From: Flavobacteriaceae bacterium
GTDB lineage: Bacteria; Bacteroidota; Bacteroidia; Flavobacteriales; Flavobacteriaceae
Assembly (NCBI GenBank): GCA_014075215.1
Contig: CP046177.1
Location: 1,240,001 to 1,304,000 of the forward strand
Reading direction: 5' to 3'
Length of the DNA stretch: 64,000 nt
Shown piece by piece: positions 46,653-54,903 of this stretch. Below the pieces are notes generated by a model that saw nothing but the letters and a program-made list of their open reading frames with translations, ran no database searches and was not told the DNA's origin. A program made the translations under genes and the position numbers. Position 1 is the first letter of the stretch. Each line of letters opens with the position of its first letter.

Positions 46653-46870
46653 ATGTTATTTTATTGTTTTTTGAATGATACAAATCATAAATAGTTCAGA
46701 TAGTTTTTGTATGAATATAAAATGTTTTCATGAAGTTACGCTGTTCATTTTGGTAACAAAAGATATTTTATAAACGTGATTTTTACAGAAATGTTATACG
46801 TATTCTATTTTTAAATTTATAGAGTATAATGTTGAAACATTTATATTAATAACGTTAAGTAAATGTAAAA

Positions 46871-47626
46871 TTAATTGATCCAGTTTTTAAAATCTTTTAC
46901 ACGCTCTCTACTCACAATAACCTCAGCTTCGTTATAAGAATGCAATAGTAATTTTAGGCGGCTGTTTGTATAAGATATAATATCTTTAATAGCATTTATA
47001 TGTATAATAAAAGTTCTGTTTACTCTAAAGAATTGCTCCGGATCCAATTGCTCATACCAATACTCCAAGGAACCGTCTATCAGATAGTTTCTTTTGTGAT
47101 TTGTATACATATAGGTGGCTTTATTTTCGCTGTAGAAACATGCTATTTCATCTACATGAACTATTTTTATACGTTGACCGATTTTAATAGTGAACCGTTT
47201 TTTGAACTTTCTATCCACAGGGTTGATTAACAACTTTTTTATATCATCAATATGAACTCGTAGATCTGTTTCTCTGGGTTGTTGATTTTTATATTTTTCT
47301 ACGGCTATTTTCAGTTCATCTACATCTATCGGCTTCAGCAAATAATCAACACTGTTTAGCTTGAATGCTTTCAACGCAAATTCATCGTACGCCGTTGTAA
47401 AAATAATGGCACTTTTTACTGGAATTTCTTCAAATATTTCAAATGATAAGCCATCAGACAGTTGAATATCCAAAAATATTAAATCCGGATGTTCATTATT
47501 CTGAAACCAATGCAAAGATTCTTCTACGGAATGTAGCATTGTTTTCACTTCAATACCTAACTCTTTGAGTATTCTGGACAACCTTCTTGCTGCCGGCTTC
47601 TCATCTTCTATAATAATCACATTCAC
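46871..47626 (-). CDS. LytTR-family response regulator
   Basis: A response regulator of about 251 residues. The receiver domain has IIIEDEKPAARRL with the acidic pair, DLIFLDIQLSDG with the phospho-accepting aspartate, FTTAYDEFALKAF and YLLKPID; the C-terminal LytTR DNA-binding domain has FTIKIGQRIKIVHVDEIACFYSENK and FFRVNRTFIIHINAIKDI. Start is the GTG at 47626, because the TTG nine codons upstream lies in a MITE. It probably pairs with the LytS-type kinase at 49540-50895, separated from it only by 2TM genes. The MITE at 47641-47802 sits immediately before the start and may alter its expression. Confidence 0.92.
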   Translation of the reverse strand: MNVIIIEDEKPAARRLSRILKELGIEVKTMLHSVEESLHWFQNNEHPDLIFLDIQLSDGLSFEIFEEIPVKSAIIFTTAYDEFALKAFKLNSVDYLLKPIDVDELKIAVEKYKNQQPRETDLRVHIDDIKKLLINPVDRKFKKRFTIKIGQRIKIVHVDEIACFYSENKATYMYTNHKRNYLIDGSLEYWYEQLDPEQFFRVNRTFIIHINAIKDIISYTNSRLKLLLHSYNEAEVIVSRERVKDFKNWIN

Positions 47627-47640
47627 GGATGTACATTTTT

Positions 47641-47802
47641 GAGACCTTTGCAAAATAGGGATATATTCCGTATTTGAATTGATTTGGCTTCAAATTTATT
47701 CCTTCTCGAAAATTTTAAATCCTCAAAACCAACAGGTTACTCCGGTTCAAAATTTTCTTCGGGCGTCGAACTTTTTTGCCAAATCAATTTTGCAAAGATA
47801 TC
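47641..47802. repeat. MITE family A, copy 4, with 5 bp target duplication
   Basis: 162 bp from GAGACCTTTGCAAAATA to TTTTGCAAAGATATC, in reverse orientation to copies 1 and 2. Flanked by TTTTT on both sides (47636-47640 and 47803-47807). It lies 14 bases before the LytTR regulator's GTG. Confidence 0.85.
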
Positions 47803-47835
47803 TTTTTACTTGTTTTTTTATTGAATTCGTTTAAA

Positions 47836-47893
47836 CTTTTATTCCTCTCAAAAAAATACAGTTGGAAAGTTAGAAAGTTGAAAAGTATAAAAG
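47836..47893. repeat. Repeat family B
   Basis: AACTTTTATTCCTCTCAAAA, then an A-run, ATACAGTTG and AAAGTTAGAAAGTTGAAAAG. Related segments lie at 8094-8140, 31811-31846, 48290-48335 and 53517-53550, mostly after gene ends. Copy length and ends differ, so it may be a short dispersed repeat or a set of decayed palindromic units. Confidence 0.55.
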
Positions 47894-47937
47894 TGATTTA
47901 AGTATCAATAACTTTTTAACTTTAAACTATATACATT

Positions 47938-48264
47938 TCACCGTTTTCTTTGATCATCCATATACTTCTTAATTTTTCTATCTTCCCAGTCTTTGTTCAT
48001 AAACAGTAAATTTGCTCCAAAAGCATGGTAGGCGTGAAACGCCAGACCAATCCCCCACCATAGCCATAAAGAAAAATTGCCGGAATCAAAAAATGCTTCT
48101 TCAAAAGTAGTCCCATCTCTTATATCATTTACTATCCTGTAAGCAGAAAGTAAGGTGTTCACTATAACGTATGCGGTTAGATGCTTATAGTATTTCTTTA
48201 ATTCCTCAACACGTTTTCTGGCACGTATGTACCTTTTTTCTTCTTGATTAGGTTCTCTATTCAT
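47938..48264 (-). CDS. 2TM-domain protein (small, LytS-associated)
   Basis: A 108-residue 2TM-domain protein: an N-terminal KRYIRARKRVEELKKYYKHL segment, a first helix (LTAYVIVNTLLSAY), a second (LWLWWGIGLAFHAY) and the conserved end KDWEDRKIKKYMDD. It differs from its neighbours in the inter-helix loop (DIRDGTTFEEAFFDSGN). It is the last of four such proteins before the LytTR regulator. Confidence 0.85.
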   Translation of the reverse strand: MNREPNQEEKRYIRARKRVEELKKYYKHLTAYVIVNTLLSAYRIVNDIRDGTTFEEAFFDSGNFSLWLWWGIGLAFHAYHAFGANLLFMNKDWEDRKIKKYMDDQRKR

Positions 48265-48398
48265 TGTTAGATTTTTAGATATTATCGCCTTAATTTTCTC
48301 GAAAAAGGACAGTTGAAAAGTTAGAAGGTATAAAAGTGAATTTAAATATCATTTAACTCATAACTTTTTAACTCATAACTTTTCAACTTAAAACTATA

Positions 48399-48728
48399 TC
48401 ACTGCCTTCTTCTTTCATCTTTTTTCATGAGTTCTTTAATTTTTTTGTCTTCCCAGGATTTTCCTAATATGTTTTTAAATCCAAATACTCCCAGCCAGTG
48501 AAAAAACAAGCCAATCCCCCAAAAGAGCCATGTAGAATACACTCCAAAATGGGTTATGACCTCCAAAAAATCACTACCACTGTCATATGATAATCCGTAT
48601 ACAATTATTCCGCTAATAAAGGTATTAATGATGATATAAACTACTAAATGAGAATAAAACCCTTTGATATCTTTTACTCTTTTTTTAGCTTTTAAATATT
48701 GCTGTTCTTTTAAATAATTTTTTTCCAT
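48399..48728 (-). CDS. 2TM-domain protein
   Basis: A protein of about 109 residues with the 2TM pattern: YLKAKKRVKDIKGFYSHLVV, a helix, a longer inter-helix loop (GLSYDSGSDFLEVITHFGVY), a second helix with LFWGIGLFFHWLGVFGF and the end SWEDKKIKELMKK. I start at ATG 48728 to match the MEKNY opening of the next paralogue (48859); an in-frame start 33 bases upstream is less likely. A repeat-B segment follows the gene. Confidence 0.85.
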   Translation of the reverse strand: MEKNYLKEQQYLKAKKRVKDIKGFYSHLVVYIIINTFISGIIVYGLSYDSGSDFLEVITHFGVYSTWLFWGIGLFFHWLGVFGFKNILGKSWEDKKIKELMKKDERRRQ

Positions 48729-48858
48729 TTTATCGTGTTTTTTAAATGTCCGTTTAGACACCCAAGAAGTATTATCAGAACATTTTTTAAATCTTTTAGT
48801 TTTTTAATTTTTCAATCTTTCAACCCATTACATCCCAATTAGGTATCATAACGGAAAA

Positions 48859-49161
48859 TTATTTGTGTCTTAATTTAGCATCTTTTTCCATTAATTCTTT
48901 GATTTTCTTTTCTTCCCAGTTCTTTCCTAATCCGATTTTATCGAAGCCAAAAACTCCTAGCCAATGAAAGAAAATTCCGACTGACATTCCGATAGTTGCA
49001 TACCAAAACCAGTGAAAACCAGGTGAAAATTCCAAATTCACCCAAATGATAAGCGGAATCGTAAATAGCGTTATAAAGAGATGAATATAAAACCCTTTGA
49101 TCTCTTTTACTTTCTTCTTAGCTTTTAGATATTGCTCTTCCTGTATATAATTTTTTTCCAT
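48859..49161 (-). CDS. 2TM-domain protein
   Basis: A 100-residue protein with the pattern YLKAKKKVKEIKGFYIHLFI, a helix containing PLIIWVNLEFSPGFHWFW, a second helix GMSVGIFFHWLGVFGFD and the end NWEEKKIKELMEKD. It is closely similar to the product of the gene at 49245, so a recent tandem duplication is likely. Paralogues of this kind are thought to be membrane partners of the adjacent kinase, but their exact role is unknown. Confidence 0.87.
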   Translation of the reverse strand: MEKNYIQEEQYLKAKKKVKEIKGFYIHLFITLFTIPLIIWVNLEFSPGFHWFWYATIGMSVGIFFHWLGVFGFDKIGLGKNWEEKKIKELMEKDAKLRHK

Positions 49162-49244
49162 TTTAATGCTGTTTTTAATGCCTGCTTAAATATTTAGTAA
49201 TGAACTCATTTAAACTTTTTCAATCTTTTAATCCTTCAATCTCT

Positions 49245-49538
49245 TCATTCAGTATCCTCTCTCATTAATTCTTTAATTTTCTTTTCCTCCCAGTTTTTTC
49301 CCAGTCCGATTTTGTCAAAGCCAAAAACTCTCAACCAATGAAAAAACAACCCGAACGACATTCCGAAAGCAGGAAACCAAAACCAATGGAAAACAGGAAT
49401 AAATTCTAAATTTATCCAAATTAAGAAAGGAATTATAAATATGGTTACTATCAAATGAGTATAAAAGCCTTTGATCTCTTTTACTTTCTTTTGTGCTTTT
49501 ACATATCGGTATTCTTCAGAATAATTGTGTTCCATCAT
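49245..49538 (-). CDS. 2TM-domain protein
   Basis: About 97 residues with the same plan as its neighbours: YVKAQKKVKEIKGFYTHLIV, helix with PFLIWINLEFIPVFHWFW, GMSFGLFFHWLRVFGFD and NWEEKKIKELM. The ATG at 49538 follows the kinase stop with one base between, which suggests translational coupling; a second ATG three bases on is possible. Confidence 0.86.
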   Translation of the reverse strand: MMEHNYSEEYRYVKAQKKVKEIKGFYTHLIVTIFIIPFLIWINLEFIPVFHWFWFPAFGMSFGLFFHWLRVFGFDKIGLGKNWEEKKIKELMREDTE

Positions 49539-49539
49539 T

Positions 49540-50895
49540 TTAAAATTTAGATCTGTTATTCTCATTCATAATTTCTTTAATTTTTCTTTCTTCCCAATTC
49601 TTTCCTAAGAATATATTATAATTATTGGCTTCTAACCAATGAAAAATAATTCCTATTCCCCATCCTATCATCGGGAACCAAAACCAATAAAAATTCGGTG
49701 AAAAATAAATATTGATAAAGACCAAACAAGGAATTACAAGAATGTAAGACGCTAAGTTTTGATAAAACTCTTTTAATTTTTCAACGCGCTCAACAGCACG
49801 TATATATTTGCTGTTTTCTAATTCTTCCGGTTGCATAATTGTATTTATTTTACTTAAGAGTGGTAAACACACTCTAAACATTTTATTATTATTTTCTATT
49901 TTAATCCCCTCAGATGTCAGTAATCCGTAACGATCCGCGATATTTTGCAAACCTACTTTGGTACTTTTACCAATGGTTTCTTTAGGGTTTATATTATTTT
50001 GTATAATTAAATAATGGTCTTTCTCATAAATGGTAACCTCCAATGGCTTTAGAGAAGATACTACATTGTGTTTTACTGCATTTTCCAGTAGTAATTGTAA
50101 GGAAAGCGGTACAATTTTCAGTTCTTCATTACTAACCGTATCCGGAATTGTAAATTTAATCGCATCTTCAAATCGCATTTCCAACAGTTCCATATAGGTT
50201 TTTGCAAATGCCAGTTCTTCCGACAGCGGGGTTAAATCTTTATTTCTTTGTTCTAAGACATATCTGTATACTTTAGATAGTTTAGTGGTAAACTTTTCTG
50301 CCTGATTAGGGTTTTCTCCTATTAAAGAGGTCAACACATTTAAGCTGTTAAACAAAAAATGGGGATCTAACTGATTTTTAAGAGATTCAAATTTTGCCGT
50401 TTCTGTTTTTGCTACAATCTCTTGTTTGGTCGTTTCCTGAGAGGTGGCTGCTTTCCAGTTTTTCATAAAGTCTCTTGCATGCAAAAAAGTGGAAACTCCC
50501 AGAGAGAGCACTATATAAAAAAGGTGAACCCATAAATTGTTTCCTCTGAAAAACATTGCAAGGTCCGTCTCTCCTAAAACAATAAGTACTACATAATTGA
50601 TTGCCAAAACCACTACCACCGTATATATAACAGTTGTAATGATGCCCGCGGTAACTCTTTGATTGGTTTGTGTTACCCAATCCCACTTGGAGCTTAAATA
50701 AATATTAATTAAACCATTACCAAAACCCAAACCAAAACAAAACATTGCCGAAATTAAAAAGGTGGTAGTAATTCCTTCGAAAGTTAATTGCTGGTAAATA
50801 ACCCCAAAAATAATGGTAAATGCAATGGTCAGCTTTAAACAAATCAGCAAACCGCTTTTTAAACCTTTTATTGTTAATAATTCTCGGGTTTTCAT
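49540..50895 (-). CDS. LytS-type sensor histidine kinase fused to a C-terminal 2TM domain
   Basis: A 451-residue sensor with four membrane helices in the first 140 residues, a His_kinase domain (NQLDPHFLFNSLNVL, phospho-acceptor H179) and a HATPase part (LQLLLENAVKHNVV, then GLQNIADRYGLL). After residue 360 comes a complete 2TM domain (SKYIRAVERVEKLKEFYQNL, then helices and NWEERKIKEIMNENN), so the kinase carries one 2TM unit in cis while three or four more are encoded downstream in trans. It likely phosphorylates the LytTR regulator at 46871. The signal is unknown. Confidence 0.92.
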   Translation of the reverse strand: MKTRELLTIKGLKSGLLICLKLTIAFTIIFGVIYQQLTFEGITTTFLISAMFCFGLGFGNGLINIYLSSKWDWVTQTNQRVTAGIITTVIYTVVVVLAINYVVLIVLGETDLAMFFRGNNLWVHLFYIVLSLGVSTFLHARDFMKNWKAATSQETTKQEIVAKTETAKFESLKNQLDPHFLFNSLNVLTSLIGENPNQAEKFTTKLSKVYRYVLEQRNKDLTPLSEELAFAKTYMELLEMRFEDAIKFTIPDTVSNEELKIVPLSLQLLLENAVKHNVVSSLKPLEVTIYEKDHYLIIQNNINPKETIGKSTKVGLQNIADRYGLLTSEGIKIENNNKMFRVCLPLLSKINTIMQPEELENSKYIRAVERVEKLKEFYQNLASYILVIPCLVFINIYFSPNFYWFWFPMIGWGIGIIFHWLEANNYNIFLGKNWEERKIKEIMNENNRSKF

Positions 50896-50969
50896 GGTGC
50901 TATATGCTCTTAGGAAATAAGAAACTATAAATTTAATTAAACTTTATGAGATGTCTTTCCATTAACACA

Positions 50970-51383
50970 TTAAAACTTAATTTCAAATGTCAGATCTTTA
51001 TCTGTAACCGTAAACTTTGCATCCTGATACCTGGGAGGGCCAAAGTTCATAACATTGTTTGTAGCACCAAAATCTTCCATAGGCATTCCATTAGATTCGA
51101 AGTCCATTCTATCATTATCATTTTTATCGTGATAACAAAGAATTGCGTATTCCCCCGGAGCTATATTTTCAAAAGTTACGGTACTTTTTCCATCTACAAT
51201 TTTACCTTCTTTAGATTGCAAAGGCTGTCTCATAAAATTTGCTTCATCATAAATAGCAAAACTTACTTTGCCATTATCACCCGAAGCATTGGTCACTGTA
51301 ACTGTAATACTTTGCTTATTTGTCATGAGACTTGAAGAAATCATCATTACTGTTACAAATAAAGTTGCTAAAATTTTCATCAT
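50970..51383 (-). CDS. DUF2141-domain secreted protein
   Basis: A 137-residue protein with a signal peptide (ILATLFVTVMMISSSLM) and a DUF2141 domain: ITVTVTNASGDNGKVSFAIYDE, TFENIAPGEYAILCYHDKNDNDRMDFESNGMPMEDFGATNN and FTVTDKDLTFEIKF. These small beta-sheet proteins are exported and of unknown function. It is co-directional with the kinase gene 74 bases downstream, so it may belong to the same regulon. Confidence 0.85.
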   Translation of the reverse strand: MMKILATLFVTVMMISSSLMTNKQSITVTVTNASGDNGKVSFAIYDEANFMRQPLQSKEGKIVDGKSTVTFENIAPGEYAILCYHDKNDNDRMDFESNGMPMEDFGATNNVMNFGPPRYQDAKFTVTDKDLTFEIKF

Positions 51384-51588
51384 TGTTGTTTTATTGGTAC
51401 TGGAACGATTCAGTACGAGTTATTAATGGAACAAATATCCGGTACGCACATCATTCCGAAAACTAAAAAGAACCGAGTTGTATTTTTTTCAGGATGAATT
51501 GTAAAAACAAAAGCAGAAAATGACAAACCTAACAATCAATTGAGTATGCTTAAATAAAACGGACTTGTTTTATTTACCTTATTAGGTG

Positions 51589-53505
51589 TCATTTTGTTTT
51601 TATATACTTGAGAGCTATCATTCCAAGAGGCGGAAGATTTAACGCAACAGAATTCTTTCTATGATGCCATTTGATAGCATTTGTTTTTACCTTTTTATGA
51701 TGATAATTGCCCGTTCCTTTAAACTCCTTATGATCTGAATTAAACACCTCTTTTAATACTCCTGGCTTTGGAACCCCTATTCGATAATTTTCTCTTGGAA
51801 CGGGAGTCATATTGCAAATGACAATGATATGGTCTTTTTCATTTTTTCCTTTTCTTATATAAGAAATAACAGAGTTTTCGTGATCGCCGTGGTCAATCCA
51901 TTCAAAACCTTCGGCAGTAAATTGATTTTGAAATAGCGCATTTTCTTTTTTGTAGAATGTATTTAATGCTTTTACACAGTTTTGTACTCCTTTATGTACA
52001 TCGTATTGTAGCAAATGCCAATCTAAACTTTGCTCAAAGTTCCATTCTGCAATCTGCCCAAATTCACCTCCCTGGAAAATTAATTTTACACCGGGATGGG
52101 TATACATAAAACCGTATAGCAAGCGTAAATTTGCAAACCGCTGCCATTCATTGCCTGGCATTTTATCCAGAATAGATTTTTTGCCATAGACGACTTCGTC
52201 ATGTGAAAGAGGGAGCATAAAATTTTCCGTAAAAGCATAGTTTAAGCTGAAAGTGAGCTCGTTTTGATGATGTTTTCTATAGATAGGTTCTTTTGCAAAA
52301 TAGTGTAACGTATCGTGCATCCACCCCATCATCCATTTCATTCCAAACCCTAATCCGTCAGAGAAAACAGGGCTGGATACTTTTGGAAAAGAGGTCGACT
52401 CTTCTGCAATGGTTTGTACATCCGGAAAGTTTTCATACACAGCCGTATTCATTTCTTTCAGAAAACGAATGGCTTCTAAATTTTCCCTCCCTCCGTACAG
52501 GTTAGGTTCCCATTCGCCATCTTCTCTTGAATAATCTAAAAACAGCATAGATGCAACGGCGTCTACCCGTAAACCGTCTGCATGAAATTGATCTAGCCAA
52601 AAAATAGCATTACTAATTAAAAACGATTTTACTTCATTACGACCATAATTAAAAATAAGACTTTTCCAATCCTGATGATATCCTTTTCTGGGATCCGGAT
52701 GTTCGTATACATGCGATCCGTCAAAGAGACCCAAGCCATGATCGTCTGAAGGGAAGTGTGATGGTACCCAATCCAGAATAACACCGATTTCTTTTTCGTG
52801 AAATCGGTCAATCAGTAATTTTAGTTCATTAGGGTAGCCAAAACGGGAAGTAGGAGCAAAGTACCCTGTTTGCTGGTATCCCCAACTGGGATCATACGGA
52901 TACTCCATAACCGGCATAAATTCTACATGGGTGAAGTTCATTTCCGCTACATAATTTACCAATTCATCTGCCAGTTCCGTATAGCTTAAAAATCGATTTT
53001 CCTCAACGTGTTGTTTCCAAGACCCTATATGAACTTCATAAACCGAATATGGTGCGTTTAGTGTATTATTTTTTTTACGGGTTTTCATCCATTTTTCATC
53101 AGTCCATTTATAGTCATCCTGCCAAACTATTGAAGCGGTTTTTGGTGGGTGTTCATATCTTCTTGCATAAGGATCTGATTTTTCGGTAACGATATCGCTA
53201 TGATGACTTTGTATTTTGTATTTGTAAAGATTTCCTTTTCCTACATGAGGGATAAACCCTTCCCAGATTCCGCTTCCGTCCCAGCGAACATTTAAAAGAT
53301 GCTCGTCAGGGTTCCAAAAATTAAAATCTCCAACAACAGAAACCGTTTTTGCACTTGGTGCCCAAACGGCGAAATAGGTGCCATTTAGATTATTTACCGT
53401 TGTAATATGAGAACCAAACTTTTCGTATAACCTGTAGTGTTTTCCGGATTTGAATAAATCAATATCGAAATCCGAAAATAAACTATATGCTATAACTTTA
53501 GACAT
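51589..53505 (-). CDS. glgB: 1,4-alpha-glucan branching enzyme
   Basis: A 638-residue glycogen-branching enzyme of family GH13. It has an N-terminal CBM48 (YFAVWAPSAKTVSVVGDFNFW) and an (alpha/beta)8 barrel with VYEVHIGSWK, GVILDWVPSHFPSDDHGLGLFDG, GLRVDAVASMLFLDYSR (nucleophile aspartate), TIAEESTSFP (acid/base glutamate) and LSHDEVVYGK (third acid), plus a C-terminal beta domain. It introduces alpha-1,6 branches into glycogen made by GlgA. It is the last gene of a minus-strand glycogen set. Confidence 0.97.
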   Translation of the reverse strand: MSKVIAYSLFSDFDIDLFKSGKHYRLYEKFGSHITTVNNLNGTYFAVWAPSAKTVSVVGDFNFWNPDEHLLNVRWDGSGIWEGFIPHVGKGNLYKYKIQSHHSDIVTEKSDPYARRYEHPPKTASIVWQDDYKWTDEKWMKTRKKNNTLNAPYSVYEVHIGSWKQHVEENRFLSYTELADELVNYVAEMNFTHVEFMPVMEYPYDPSWGYQQTGYFAPTSRFGYPNELKLLIDRFHEKEIGVILDWVPSHFPSDDHGLGLFDGSHVYEHPDPRKGYHQDWKSLIFNYGRNEVKSFLISNAIFWLDQFHADGLRVDAVASMLFLDYSREDGEWEPNLYGGRENLEAIRFLKEMNTAVYENFPDVQTIAEESTSFPKVSSPVFSDGLGFGMKWMMGWMHDTLHYFAKEPIYRKHHQNELTFSLNYAFTENFMLPLSHDEVVYGKKSILDKMPGNEWQRFANLRLLYGFMYTHPGVKLIFQGGEFGQIAEWNFEQSLDWHLLQYDVHKGVQNCVKALNTFYKKENALFQNQFTAEGFEWIDHGDHENSVISYIRKGKNEKDHIIVICNMTPVPRENYRIGVPKPGVLKEVFNSDHKEFKGTGNYHHKKVKTNAIKWHHRKNSVALNLPPLGMIALKYIKTK

Positions 53506-53643
53506 TTTATATTGTTTTAACTTTTATGCTCCTCTAAAAAGAATGCTGTTTTTTTGAGTGTTTTAGAAAAGTTGAGTGAGCTTCCAACTCGGAACTTTCT
53601 AATTTTACATCGTATTCATTTAACAAGCGAAAAAATCAATTGA

Positions 53644-54903
53644 TTAAATAACAGTTCCTTTAGGAATTACCGCTCCTTTTTTTATGACAACGATTCCATC
53701 TTTTATCACATACGAATCGGTTTCCGAATTTTTTAAATGTGTGCCACCATTGATCTTTACATCATCTCCAATGCTACAATTTTTATCTATTATACAATTG
53801 TTAATATAGCATCTAGCTCCAATTCCTAATGGATTTTCAATTTTATTTACTTCAATATCTTTAAAAGATTCGTAATAATCGCTTCCCATCATATACGTAT
53901 TAAGGATAGTAGATTCTTTACCAATTCTGGAACGAATACCAATGACACATTTTTCTATTTTTGCTGCATGAATAATACACCCGTCGGCAATTACCGCTTT
54001 ATTTAGGATGGTTCCCGAAATTTTAGATGTTGGCAATATTCTTGCTCTGGTAAAAATTCTATTATCGTCATACAAATTGAATTTGGGAATATCATCGGCT
54101 AAACCTAAATTAGCTTCAAAAAAAGAATCAATAGTTCCGATATCGGTCCAATATCCTTCATACTGATAACTCAATGTTTTATGCTTGTTTATGGATTGTG
54201 GGATAATTTCTTTTCCGAAATCTATAGTATCCGGGTTTCCCGTCAACTTTATCAGTAAATCTCTGTTAAAGACATAAATACCCATAGAAGCCAGATATTC
54301 TCTTCCTTCTTTTTTCATATCCGTGCTTACATTAGATATCCAATTTGGCAATACTTCCGCATCTGGTTTTTCTATGAAAGAGGTAATGATATTTTCTTCA
54401 TTGGTTTTTAAAATTCCAAAAGAAGTGGCATTTTTTGAACTTACAGGATAGGTCGCAATAGAAATTTCCGCACCGCTTTCTTTGTGTTTTTGAAGCAAGT
54501 CATTAAAATCCATATCATACAACTGGTCTCCGGAGAGTATCAGTGCATAGTCAAAATCATTTCTCAAAAAATGATGCATACTCTGTCTTACGGCATCTGC
54601 TGTCCCCTGGAACCAGTCTTCACTTTGCATGGTTTGTTCGGCGGCTAAAACATCTACAAATGCTGAGCTGAAAAAACTAAAATGATAGGTGTTTTTTATA
54701 TGCTTATTTAGGGATGCAGAATTAAATTGGGTTAATACATACATCCTTTTAATATTGGAATTGATGCAGTTAGATATAGGAATATCTACCAACCTGTATT
54801 TTCCTGCAATAGGTACGGCAGGTTTTGATCTGTCTGCGGTTAAGGGGTATAATCTGGAACCTTGTCCGCCACCTAAAATAATTGCGAGTACTTTGTCATT
54901 CAT
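53644..54903 (-). CDS. glgC: Glucose-1-phosphate adenylyltransferase
   Basis: A 419-residue ADP-glucose pyrophosphorylase: ILGGGQGSRLYPLTADRSKPAVPIAGKYRLVDIPISNC, the GDQLYDMDFNDL metal site, SFIEKPD for glucose-1-phosphate, and a left-handed beta-helix C-terminus (from about 290). It makes ADP-glucose for GlgA. Its ATG overlaps the glgA stop (ATGA), so the two are translationally coupled. In the family it is usually controlled by sugar-phosphate effectors; the effector is not readable here. Confidence 0.97.
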   Translation of the reverse strand: MNDKVLAIILGGGQGSRLYPLTADRSKPAVPIAGKYRLVDIPISNCINSNIKRMYVLTQFNSASLNKHIKNTYHFSFFSSAFVDVLAAEQTMQSEDWFQGTADAVRQSMHHFLRNDFDYALILSGDQLYDMDFNDLLQKHKESGAEISIATYPVSSKNATSFGILKTNEENIITSFIEKPDAEVLPNWISNVSTDMKKEGREYLASMGIYVFNRDLLIKLTGNPDTIDFGKEIIPQSINKHKTLSYQYEGYWTDIGTIDSFFEANLGLADDIPKFNLYDDNRIFTRARILPTSKISGTILNKAVIADGCIIHAAKIEKCVIGIRSRIGKESTILNTYMMGSDYYESFKDIEVNKIENPLGIGARCYINNCIIDKNCSIGDDVKINGGTHLKNSETDSYVIKDGIVVIKKGAVIPKGTVI

